NCBI GenBank assembly: GCA_010645155.1
Contig: CM021319.1
Span: 6,675,955 to 6,739,954, forward strand
Source of the DNA: Tigriopus japonicus
Taxonomy: Eukaryota > Arthropoda > Copepoda > Harpacticoida > Harpacticidae
DNA: 64,000 bases
Direction: 5' to 3'
Part shown: one piece after another, positions 25,701-36,189 of the stretch
Layout: each line of letters starts with the position of its first letter
How positions within the stretch are numbered: position 1 is the stretch's first letter
Made by a program: the position numbers and the translations under genes
Notes under the pieces: model-generated
The model's database searches: none
The model's input: only the letters and a program-made list of their open reading frames with translations
What the model was told of the DNA's origin: nothing

Positions 25701-27582
25701 AAGGATATTTGCGTTACAAACACGGTGGCGCACTCTATGACGTTACTTATGAAACAATCATTTTTACCAATGTTGTTAGGTAATCCCTCATAGAGGGCGG
25801 TTTTGTCGACGTCAAAATTGAGATATCTCTATTTTATTTATCTATGGCCTTCCTTACTCTTTCTCGCTCTTCTTTGTCTCTACAGTACCTTCGACATGAA
25901 ATTTCAAATGACTAGAGCTTTATCAGTAATATCATGTGGTATTTTCAAAGTTTGTTTAATGTTAGATAATCGTACACAAGAAGCAATATTAATCCCTACA
26001 GTACCGTCTGAAGCACCAGCTTATAAAGGAGACCAACAATGGAAATCAAGGAGCAAGTACTGAAAACTGGTTGCTGTCTGGATTCCATGAAATTACATCG
26101 ATAGCACTGCCTGGGATTATGTATATGACAAATAAATCTTTGGCGGCTCTGAAACAAAGCATATCTTACATATTTTTGGCTTTGCCAAAATAAACAAGAA
26201 AATGCTAAAATTGGGTTTTTCTGTTCATCTTTCATTCGGCTACTTTTAGCTCGCACACTTTTTTATCTGTTCAAGGGGTGTGTTGACCTCTTAATTCAAA
26301 AGGACCCACGGATAAGTTGCTTTAGATCTTGGAGGTGACTGTGAGCATAATTGCTACTCCATTAATTGAACACAAGATTAACTACAGCCACATTTACTGG
26401 GCTTAATGTGACATGGACCAAGTTTAGGATCCATGGAAACCAACAGGGACAATTGTAGATTACTCTTTGGGCACGTCTCAATTCATGGACACATCAACTG
26501 TTAACAAAAAACAGCCTAAAGGAATCAAATCATTTTGATGGCTTCCTATTGTTTGACAAGAATGTATAAAGCGTAATAGTAGCTTAAAATGACGGGAAAA
26601 CACATCGTATGTAGTAAACCTTTTTTTGGTTATTGAAAGGGCAAATATAAGTGATTTTGTAATCATTGTCAGCAGGTAAAGATTATTGTGTCATACTATA
26701 AATATGATGTTTCACTTTGATAAGCATTTAAATCAAAATATGAAAACAAGTTAATCATGTCCAAATGAGTTTAGCTCGATTTTCTATAATAACTCCCTGT
26801 TTTCACTAAATTCTCCAATGTTTCTTTCATTAAAACATTCATTTTCTCTAATACAAAAAAGTTAAAAGGGGTCATCAAATAGGCAAGATATACGTTAACG
26901 TAATCAAAAGTAATCAAATTTCAAATTTCAGAGCTCTTAGCCATTTCTGTTTCAAAACTTAAAGGAAAAGACTGTAGTTAACGATGAAAAGCTTTCGATC
27001 TAGATGAGTCGGAAGAATTGAAATAACGTAAAAATGATTTTGGACATGAAGAAGTAACGTGTAGATTATGGGATCGACAAGGTGCATAATTCGTGGTGGG
27101 GGCAACAAAACCACATTATCCCCACTCTATTAATTGAGCAGGGATTTGCTTTGGGGCCCACCAAAATGTGCATTGGGCCCTACTGACACCTGGTGTACGC
27201 AGGGGCATGTCCTCTTCTTTGTCTCTGCATGTTTCCTAGTCCATGATTTATACAAATACCACTAACCCCTTGTAGAAAAATCGGTTGATGATCGGTAAAT
27301 TACGTCTTCTGTTTTTTAAGCAATATGCTGGCTCGATGTATGCATTTATTACTGTCTTATCGCACATCTCCCTGTCCTTGTTAAATGTGCAAACCTTATC
27401 ACTTGAGTTTTTATCTCTTTTTAATTATGTTCAACTCTGAATAATTCCTATGCACCGGCACCCTTGTCCAAACCGGGCCATAATTTCATGTCTCAGTCAC
27501 TCAGATTTAGCCTGGCTGTGATCTCATTACAATATGTGCATTTATGATCGTTTGCCCGTCAAATTATTGGCCATATGCCATC
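22772..27582. other. AT-rich non-coding stretch
   Basis: About 4.8 kb up to the assembly gap, rich in A/T runs and in-frame stops. No exon can be supported. The one structural feature is a small inverted repeat near 25720-25800. Confidence 0.55.
25724..25802. repeat. Short foldback structure with GGCGC/CTCTATGA arms
   Basis: Left arm ACGGTGGCGCACTCTATGA and right arm TCATAGAGGGCGGTTTTG are imperfect inverse complements about 30 bp apart. It could be a tiny MITE or a structured regulatory site. The arm core GGTGGCGC resembles metazoan CTCF-type motifs, but that is only a resemblance. Confidence 0.3.
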
Positions 27583-28350
27583 NNNNNNNNNNNNNNNNNN
27601 NNNNNNNNNNNNNNNNNNNNNNNNNNNNNNNNNNNNNNNNNNNNNNNNNNNNNNNNNNNNNNNNNNNNNNNNNNNNNNNNNNNNNNNNNNNNNNNNNNNN
27701 NNNNNNNNNNNNNNNNNNNNNNNNNNNNNNNNNNNNNNNNNNNNNNNNNNNNNNNNNNNNNNNNNNNNNNNNNNNNNNNNNNNNNNNNNNNNNNNNNNNN
27801 NNNNNNNNNNNNNNNNNNNNNNNNNNNNNNNNNNNNNNNNNNNNNNNNNNNNNNNNNNNNNNNNNNNNNNNNNNNNNNNNNNNNNNNNNNNNNNNNNNNN
27901 NNNNNNNNNNNNNNNNNNNNNNNNNNNNNNNNNNNNNNNNNNNNNNNNNNNNNNNNNNNNNNNNNNNNNNNNNNNNNNNNNNNNNNNNNNNNNNNNNNNN
28001 NNNNNNNNNNNNNNNNNNNNNNNNNNNNNNNNNNNNNNNNNNNNNNNNNNNNNNNNNNNNNNNNNNNNNNNNNNNNNNNNNNNNNNNNNNNNNNNNNNNN
28101 NNNNNNNNNNNNNNNNNNNNNNNNNNNNNNNNNNNNNNNNNNNNNNNNNNNNNNNNNNNNNNNNNNNNNNNNNNNNNNNNNNNNNNNNNNNNNNNNNNNN
28201 NNNNNNNNNNNNNNNNNNNNNNNNNNNNNNNNNNNNNNNNNNNNNNNNNNNNNNNNNNNNNNNNNNNNNNNNNNNNNNNNNNNNNNNNNNNNNNNNNNNN
28301 NNNNNNNNNNNNNNNNNNNNNNNNNNNNNNNNNNNNNNNNNNNNNNNNNN
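27583..28350. other. Assembly gap (768 N)
   Basis: Unsequenced. Open frames that run through the Ns are artefacts. No flanking duplication was seen here, unlike the second gap. Confidence 0.99.
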
Positions 28351-30801
28351 TGTATTTCCATTGGCGTTTATCTTGTGATAAAAGTTGATAAAGCACAAAA
28401 GCGGAGAACCACCTTTTTTGAAGTCTATGAGATGAAAGTCGGAGCCTTGAAGTACAACGGAAATTATATTTCCCGCGTACCAAAGAAGCCGATGATAGAT
28501 AGATCGAGGCGAATGGAGAAAGAGAGAGACGAAAGGGGAGTTTTGTAAAGAAGCCATCGTGAAGCTCGGTAATACGTGATGACATGTCTCTGTGCTATGA
28601 TGAATTCTCAGCCAGTCTCAGTACGACAAAGGTGGGCTTGTCTCACGGATTATTGGATGGACTCATTCATAATTTACAATCCTTTGAAACAACGATTCAA
28701 CTGAGGTTTCCTGTCCTCCTTTCAAGCAATTGCCATGTTCAATAACGGCAAAGACACAACCATGTGGATTTTGGAACCCGTGAATCTATTTCCATTTTTA
28801 TTGTGGTTTGCGTGAGTCGTGTCTTCAAAAAGTAATGTTTCTATCAAATTATTTACATTTTGGTTGACTACCGATGGCTGTATGGCAAATGGTTTTGAAG
28901 TCTGTCTGATGGATTTTGTAATGGCTTTAGAAACCTTCCGGTCTTATTCTATTCTTTGAAACTGTACACAATTGTAATAGAAAGAGTGCATTTAACAATA
29001 AGAGCTTTTTGTTAGACAATACAATCATGAAAAAGGACGACGAATAGACCATTGCCAACCTTACAAGTTCAGGAACAAACCTTCCCATTTTGCTAAAACT
29101 TTTAGCTCAAGATATTTAAGTGCACCCCCTCTTATGGAACTGCGAGCAATCGAACTTTCAAAATGTTAACGGCACCTTTGCATACAATCAAACAATTCAG
29201 TGATCCACTTAGCAAAGACACGAATTTTGTCGGTTGGAGAATATTTTAACCAAAAGAGTACGTGCAATGTTACCAATCATTAAGACACTCCCGGAAAACT
29301 GAACCGTGTTTCTTGATCATCTCCAACCTAGCTACACCCCTTCCTTCTAAGCGACGACAAATCCCATTAGAATAAACCAACAGATGTCTGGAAAAAACAC
29401 CCAAACCTTCCCCTCCAACACACATCATATTTCAAGCGGCCGCTTGGTTTGGCTCGGAATTTCCAACCCATCCAACTTGATCTCCCCCGTGCTCGTTTTT
29501 TTCCTCTTCGACTGATTATATTTCAAATTATGCACCCGCGTGATCATTCCCCGCCCATTTTCGGCTGATTTAATTCAATGGTTATTCGCGAAAGGGGGGC
29601 TTTCGATTGCTCGCGAGATGCCTTTACTTTCGGGTGTTGGAGCCAGGACCATAATTGGGCATCTCATATCTCACATGACGAAACTTCAAATGAATTAGTT
29701 CTCTAGTCTTGGATTCTAATTCAGGATCGACCAGATTGCTCAGATTTCTTCGGGCACCTTTTTGTTTGAGACGGAAAAGAGAGAGGTTGGCAATGAGTGT
29801 CGTTTGTGGGGAGAATGATCCCACAGCCCATAAATCAAAGGGATATTCATGCAAGAGGTAAGCAAGCTTCTACAGTATCTTCTTAGCCAGCACCCTGGTT
29901 CGTTCGCTTTCTTGAATCAACAACCCTCGAGAAGGAATCTCTCCCGAAGGAAAGATCCTCGCGAGAAAAGCCATAAAACCCACAGCAGGAACCATCCGAC
30001 ACATAGCACAACAACCGTTTCGACAGAGGAAGTTCGGGACCTCAAATATACCTTGGTATAAGAATCTGCTTTAGAAATTTTTAACCCCTTTTGCAAGAAT
30101 AGATGTGAATAGATCTAGATCCTTGTAAGGCCAAATCTTTTAAAGTTTTATCCAAGTTCAATGACGTCAAGCACTTTTCCGGTCCACATCGTGGGAAGAG
30201 CGATATTTGCATAGAAGGAAGGCACATAAAACTGTGTACCTCTGGTATGCATTGATTTTGTATCAAACTCAGAGTGCATGGCATCCCATAACTATTTATG
30301 GCCAGCTTCTTGGGTTTGCATCAAGTGTATGTCGGGAGTAGTCATTTGAATTTTGATGGAAATCACTTGTCTCATCGCATGTGGCACGCAACCAACTCAG
30401 GGAAGAATGGGGTGCTTGGTTGTTGGTTGGCTGGTTGTCTGGGTGGGAGGGTTTTTAAAGCAAGAAAAATGTGGGGAAATGAACTCGAGAAGGCATCGTT
30501 CAATGAGGTAGGTATGAGATGTAAGACTTTCCTTGCGAACATTTCTCTCCTGCAAACGACCATTGAACATGCAATGCAGTGGAAAAGAAATCCTTTGATC
30601 TCGCCTCACAATAGGCAATTTCAAGGACGACTCGCTTCCATGGAGGGCACACCTTTACAAGGCTGAAGAAAAGTGATGAGAAACGGATCGCCAAGTCGAA
30701 AGCCGCGCATTTGTTCCCTCCTATTTGCAAGTTGCAAGAGCTTTTTATGTGGCCTTATTAATTTTCTTTACCCACATTGGTTGGCTTCTAACTATGGAAA
30801 G

Positions 30802-30870
30802 CAAGGGTTCTTAAACTTTTTTGAGCCAGGGCCCCTTCAGCGGCCGGTAAAACCTTCATAAGGCCGGATT
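30802..30870 (+). mobile_element. Relic of a hAT-like element end
   Basis: The string CAAGGGTTCTTAAACTTTTT, followed by GAGCCAGGGCCCCTT, matches the style of many animal hAT-element termini. I could not find the opposite terminus or a target-site duplication, so it appears truncated or degraded. Confidence 0.4.
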
Positions 30871-32722
30871 TTGATTTTAGCCTTTCCATGTTTGTAAAAG
30901 AAAATAAGCAAAACAAATTACTCTGTTTGATTGATGGGCTTTAAATACGACTTAAAACGCACGGTTTTAGGTAAGATTCGGAAATTGCTTTGCTGCTTTC
31001 AATGGGTATATGAATTGCATGTTGGAAAAAGTTCATAGGCTTGCATGAGTTGAAACAAGGGTAAAACAATACCGAGAAATCAAAAATGTGGTTTTTTTTT
31101 TTAAGTTTCTCTTATTTGCCCTTGTTTACTGAAAATTAACGAGCCTGTACCCTATATTGGAATAATTTCTCTCATTGTACAGAAGATTTAGTAGTGTTCT
31201 AAGAAACATTTGAGACGAGAGCCTCGTCCAGAATGTCGAGCCATCCCTTCGGACTTCCAATAACCAGCCAGAAAATATTACTCGAACTTGAAAGATATAC
31301 TCCGATATTTCTCGTAAGTAGTATTTGTATTGGTCCCTTTCTTGGCATGCAAGGTATTTAATGTCCTTTGGCCTTTCTTTTTGCTTTTTGTTCTTTTTTA
31401 TCTGCAGTCTCGGAGCTGAACTTTCAATCTAGATTCACGTGCTCGGCAAGTCTTAAAGGGCATATGCAAAGTCAGTACGTACATATCTGAGAGCCATTGC
31501 ACCAGCCAAGGCAATGCTTTTCTTTCATTAAAGGCCACTGTGAGCCCCTCGATAATGGCCGAGAGGATTTACTGCATTGGTTCGAAGAGTTGTGGTCGCA
31601 TTCCCTTGAATAATGGCCTTGTTTGCTTGTAAGTTCGCGAAGCGTGACCGACTCGTTGTACCATCAAACCCCTTCTGGTTATTAGTGGTCGCATTAACCA
31701 CTCAGCACCCCTTGTGGCGAGCCTGGGTTGACTTCTCCACGATCATCACCATAGTCGTCATCATCATCATCGTGATCTTTAAACTGGGCCAAACACGTTC
31801 CACATATTCTACATATGCGATGTACGATCATATATTTGCCATGATGGCATGGACAGATCGGGCATCGTCTTCTTCATATTGGAGCTAGGTTCGTTCAATA
31901 TTTGGTGTGCCCGGAGGTACTAACCAACAACCAAGGTGCATCAAACATTTGCCCTCCTCCATTCACCTATTGATATTTGATCAGTGATTTCTTGCCAACC
32001 ACTCTAAGCACGTGCCTTTGTCACGGACATGAAATAGCCTCGTAACCCATTGGTCTGGATTTGGCTGAATTTTATGGTTATTACATCTGTGCACCCGTTA
32101 AAAAAAGTACCTCTTGCGTTAGAATTATTAACCACCTGAGAAGTTGATGAGGGTGTGGGCGAAAGGCGAGGAGATATCTACGGTAGACAAAGCAGTTGGA
32201 CAGTCAGTGCACATTAGACAGATCTGAAAAGGCTTGTTCAAAACCACAAGTGAGAGTCTGCAAATGAACGGTTGGGAAGTCATTTATTTCCAATCAAGTA
32301 TTCCGATTGGAGTGTCTCCTGGTCCGTCCAAGTAGTTGATTTCGTGATTGCATGGTATGATTCAAATAACTTGATGACAGGCTTCGAGGTTGAATTGTTA
32401 ACGAGGGAAAAAGAAGTTGAAGAAGAGCTGAGCATTTTTCGTCCCTCGGCCATTCTTAAAATTGAGCTGTCAGCTCCAGATTCGATTTATCATATTAGAT
32501 TTAACTAGGTGAACGATCAAGGGATGAAATGAAGCGTTCCTTCTTAAGAGTTCTTTAGAATTTTAGTTGTCTTTGACTCATCGAAGAGAGTCTTTCTTCT
32601 TAAAACACTGGGGTCCCCATGAAAACAATCCATTCGGTTTATTGTGGTACCCAGGGATCTCAATTTCATTATTTATATCTAAAAAACATGTATTTTTACC
32701 CTTTAACGAGTCCCTGAATAAA

Positions 32723-32744
32723 ATCATCATCATCATCATCATCA
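32723..32744 (+). repeat. (ATC)n microsatellite preceded by AATAAA
   Basis: About seven ATC units directly follow GAATAAA. A short tandem tail after AATAAA resembles the 3' end of some LINE/SINE retrotransposons, but no reverse-transcriptase fragment was found upstream. Confidence 0.7.
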
Positions 32745-33058
32745 AATGAATGTGAAATTATCGAAAAGGGATTCTTAAAAAGAGTATTTTTTTCGTTTAT
32801 GCAAGTAATACCTGTCTTATTGATTTTTCCCAAACTTGGAATTTTCCTCCTGGACTTCACAAGTCCATTACTTCAATGTCTGGTAAGCTCTCCCTCTTAA
32901 TTTTTAAACGGAATCGATTCCCGACCATTTTCAAAAGAGGACCAATTTTCCTTCCCAAGACCTCTAGACATTAAGGTGATCTTGAATATTCGAAGATCAA
33001 CATCGATATTTGAATCGTTCGAGTTAACCTAGAAATCGATCCTCTCTTTCTCTCACTA

Positions 33059-33087
33059 GGTTGGTTGGTTGGTTGGTTAGTTAGTTG
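33059..33087 (+). repeat. (GGTT)n microsatellite
   Basis: Five GGTT units degrading into AGTT units. Confidence 0.9.
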
Positions 33088-34334
33088 ACTGGATGGTCGG
33101 ATAGTCGGTCTGGTGGTTGATGTTGCCCAACCTTCTTCCAAACGCCAGATTGAGCGAGTTCGCATCGACACAAAAGGGGAAAATCGGCCACTTTTCTCTC
33201 ATCATTTTGACCGACATAGTTTGGCCACGACAGGGTTCCTTCAGCTTCAAAGACCTTTCAATTACACACTGACAAAAATACGACATTGTCAATGACGTCC
33301 CAATCTGGGATATCCTTTCTGATCTGACCTTGTACCTAGTGTATCGAATGTACTCGTAAAAAATCAACCGGTTGACCAACCGGCTCATTTAGCTGTTTTT
33401 TCAACTGCGGAAGTGTCAGTGTTGCCACTAACAAAGAGCCAATATCGGGCAAGTTTCAACACGGCTGAACAGAAGCTTTCACAAAATTTTAAAAATGTCC
33501 GTGGAACATCCCTCAAAAAGGAAAGGGCATTTTTTGGGCTTGAGATTTTTACAGGAAGATTAGCAATAATAGTTTCTGCAGACCGTTATTTTTATGTTGT
33601 TTATGCCATGTCAACCGTTGACCAGAAATCGTAGCGGTCTGGGTTTATCTGGGTTTAAACAACTCAATTTAAAAGCCATTCATTTGGTTCTGTTACGCAT
33701 TTAACCAGGGTTAATTCCAGGAAAGGTTCCTTATTAAATCTCAGTTTATGGTACCACAAAAAATATTTCCAAAAATGGAATCCTGAGTTGTGACCTAGTA
33801 CCTGCTTTGACCACCACTCACTGACCACCTTCCCTTTGGTAACTCAATTCAAACCATTGGTCTAGTCTGGTTGAAGTACAAACAGGGACCAGGAGTAACT
33901 GGGATCCCCTCAACAAGAGCAGGTAGCATTCCAAAGGATTGAACAAAATGGCCCTGGATTCTCCCCAGTGACAAGCCCCCATGTTCCCTTTTCACCTTCA
34001 TTGGGTTTGCGATCCATCGATCTTTTAAGGCGACTCACATCCACGCACGTCCTCACATCCACACACACATGATGCGTTTCAAGGAAAAGGAGGAAGTGCT
34101 CCAAAAAGGCTGCGAGTGGCGCTGACAAATGCTTCTCATGGGTCGTCAACATTTCGAGATGATTGGTTTTGAAGATCGGTTCGAGCAATATCGGGACCGT
34201 CCTAACTGGGATTGATTCCTCAAGAAATTGCTCAGTGTTTGAATTATTCTAACGCGTCTGTAGCTATGTAGGGAAGATTAATTTGTGTTGCTAAGGGGGT
34301 GAGTGTCAAATGTTGAACTGTCTTCACCAGCCCC

Positions 34335-34339
34335 TCAGT
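34335..34339 (+). promoter_or_regulatory. Candidate arthropod-type initiator (TCAGT)
   Basis: A TCAGT pentamer lies about 85 bp before the ATG of the single-exon gene. It is a common initiator core in arthropods, but no TATA box or DPE was confirmed, so this is only suggestive. Confidence 0.25.
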
Positions 34340-34419
34340 CTCCCCAAGAAATTCCAATCGATCACACGTACCCACCACGCGTTCGTCATTCGTTACCACT
34401 TTCCATTTTTTGAAAAAAG

Positions 34420-35454
34420 ATGGCACCCAAACCGACCACCAAAGAATTCGACACCCTTTACAAAGCCATTGTGATCCGCATGGACCCCACTCTTCACGAG
34501 AAGCTCTATAAATTTGGCATCAATCCCTGTAATTTGACCAAAGAAGACTTTGCTCTCCTCTGCAAAGAAATGATTCCCAAGGAACACAGCACCAACCACA
34601 TCTACAACTTAGTCATCGCCCTGGCTTTCGAAACTTGTGGTTCCAAATACGCCGAGGATATCTGTGTCATTGTCACTCCCATTAAAGATGAAGACCCTGT
34701 GACTCGGAAAATCCGCATCATTCACCAACTCATGAAAGCTACGGTCAATTACGTTGACGCTGCCCGAGCCGTTATTCAACTCAAGATTCCTACCTGGAGA
34801 GGTCAACTTCCTCGAGATTATCTCACCAATTGCGTCAAGACTCTTCCGATCTCCATGAATGAGAGCATTGACTCGCAGGTGATTTTTGATATCATGACGG
34901 ACAAGGTCGTTTCCATGTTGGTACACCAAGGTCGGCAGTGTCGACATTTGAAAGATTCCATTATTATGGAACACTTTGTCGGAACCCATGAAGTCGAGGT
35001 TTGCCCCCAATGCGTTCTAGCGGATATTAAACGGAGACGTCGAATCCAGAAGGTAGACAAAGTGGATGCTGACGTCAATGTCAAGATGACCGGTGAAATG
35101 AAGAGATTGGAGAAGAAGAAACTCAAATGCGAGAAAGCTTTAGCGATTGCCTTGAGTACAGAATGTCGATTTAAGGACACCCAAAATTGTCGCTCTAGGG
35201 TTCCGATTGAAGATGTTCATGTTCAAGATCCTCACGACTCCAAAGATGTGGAAGTGGATCAGTTGCTTCGTAGTATTCGATTGGGAAAGGGTTTCACGTT
35301 TTCATTTGACGATCCACTCTTTTTGGACGATGTCGAAGGGGGCGACAAGGTCGAAATATCAACCGAAGATGAAGAGCCCATCAAGAATGAGACCCGAAAA
35401 GGAGGCTTTGGTTTCAAAATTCGCCAATTCATGACCACGCTTATTGGCGAGTGA
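34420..35454 (+). CDS. Single-exon 344-residue protein of unknown family with Cys/His cluster
   Basis: An uninterrupted 344-codon frame from an ATG with A at -3 (AAAAAAGATGG) to TGA. It is by far the longest uninterrupted frame between 28.4 and 57 kb, so coding is near certain. Residues 1-170 look like a mixed helical domain. Cys174, His176, His185, His190, Cys195 and Cys198 (the CPQC knuckle) could bind a metal. KRRRRIQK at 204-211 could be a nuclear signal. A Lys/Glu-rich probable coiled coil spans about 226-245. An acidic stretch (302-322) precedes a basic C-terminus. There is no signal peptide or membrane segment. AATAAA lies 225 nt after the stop. I do not recognise a family; lack of introns could reflect retroposition or a lineage-specific gene. 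Confidence 0.85.
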   Translation: MAPKPTTKEFDTLYKAIVIRMDPTLHEKLYKFGINPCNLTKEDFALLCKEMIPKEHSTNHIYNLVIALAFETCGSKYAEDICVIVTPIKDEDPVTRKIRIIHQLMKATVNYVDAARAVIQLKIPTWRGQLPRDYLTNCVKTLPISMNESIDSQVIFDIMTDKVVSMLVHQGRQCRHLKDSIIMEHFVGTHEVEVCPQCVLADIKRRRRIQKVDKVDADVNVKMTGEMKRLEKKKLKCEKALAIALSTECRFKDTQNCRSRVPIEDVHVQDPHDSKDVEVDQLLRSIRLGKGFTFSFDDPLFLDDVEGGDKVEISTEDEEPIKNETRKGGFGFKIRQFMTTLIGE

Positions 35455-35678
35455 GGATTGTCCATAATTGGGTTCTCCACACGTGGCTGGGAACGATTGT
35501 GTGCAGATTGGACCACCTTCAATTTGGGCACGGAGATCCGCCAACTTATTCACGGAGAAGAGCAAAACCAAGGAATTGAAAATAGGAGTTTCATTGTACA
35601 GAACAGGGTGTCGACGAATTTTTTGGATGTTGAACACTCCAAATGAAACCGTTAATTAGAATTGCCATTTGTTGTAGA

Positions 35679-35684
35679 AATAAA
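35679..35684 (+). promoter_or_regulatory. Polyadenylation signal AATAAA of the single-exon gene
   Basis: A canonical hexamer 225 nt after the stop codon at 35454. Confidence 0.6.
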
Positions 35685-36021
35685 CCCGTTGTACAGCACT
35701 GAAACGCCTTCGCAATTTGGATTAGTCTTGTCGTTAGAGATAAAAATAACAGCTGAAATTGAATGCAATGTCGTAGCTTGCTCTTGACTAATGTGCTTTA
35801 TAGTTTTGTAAAGATCAATTATTGTGTATCACTCTTGTTAACGTCGAGTATCGAATTGTCTTTTGATTAATGAACATTGAAGATTTTTAGGCTTTTCCTT
35901 TTTCCTTTCAGTTTTTCCGTCATCACTCGTTGAGGAGTATATGATTAGTGATTACGTTCGCTCTCTGAAAGATGTCAATTTCGGTCATAATAGGTCAGTT
36001 GTTGCGCACGTTAGGGAAAAA

Positions 36022-36189
36022 AGTAGAAGCATAAAAAAGCATGAGATGGAGTAGAAATAACCATGCTCAATCAAGTTTCGCCACATAAGTTGCGTTTTTC
36101 AATCGCAAAAACGTAGCTTCTACACTGAGCATATGCTCGAGCATGCGTATTTTTACTCCGTCTCAAATGCTTCTATACCTGCTTCTACT
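36022..36189. mobile_element. 168-bp foldback MITE
   Basis: The left arm begins AGTAGAAGCA and the right arm ends TGCTTCTACT. The arms extend about 50 bp inward with small indels; shared blocks include GAGA(T/C)GGAGTA and CATGCTC. The middle contains a smaller hairpin, CGTTTTT-CAATCGC-AAAAACG. There is no open frame. No clear target-site duplication was read, so the superfamily is undetermined. Confidence 0.6.

Larger units (their letters stand above)
28351..34419. other. Non-coding stretch upstream of the single-exon gene
   Basis: No supported exon in about 6 kb. It holds a short hAT-like relic near 30802-30870, an (ATC)n tract at 32723-32744 and a (GGTT)n tract near 33059-33087. A candidate initiator TCAGT lies at 34335-34339, about 85 bp before the ATG at 34420. 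Confidence 0.5.

Noticed and set aside
27534..28585. Long open frames spanning the N gap
   Set aside because: The openness comes from Ns; the few real residues at each end show no coding character.
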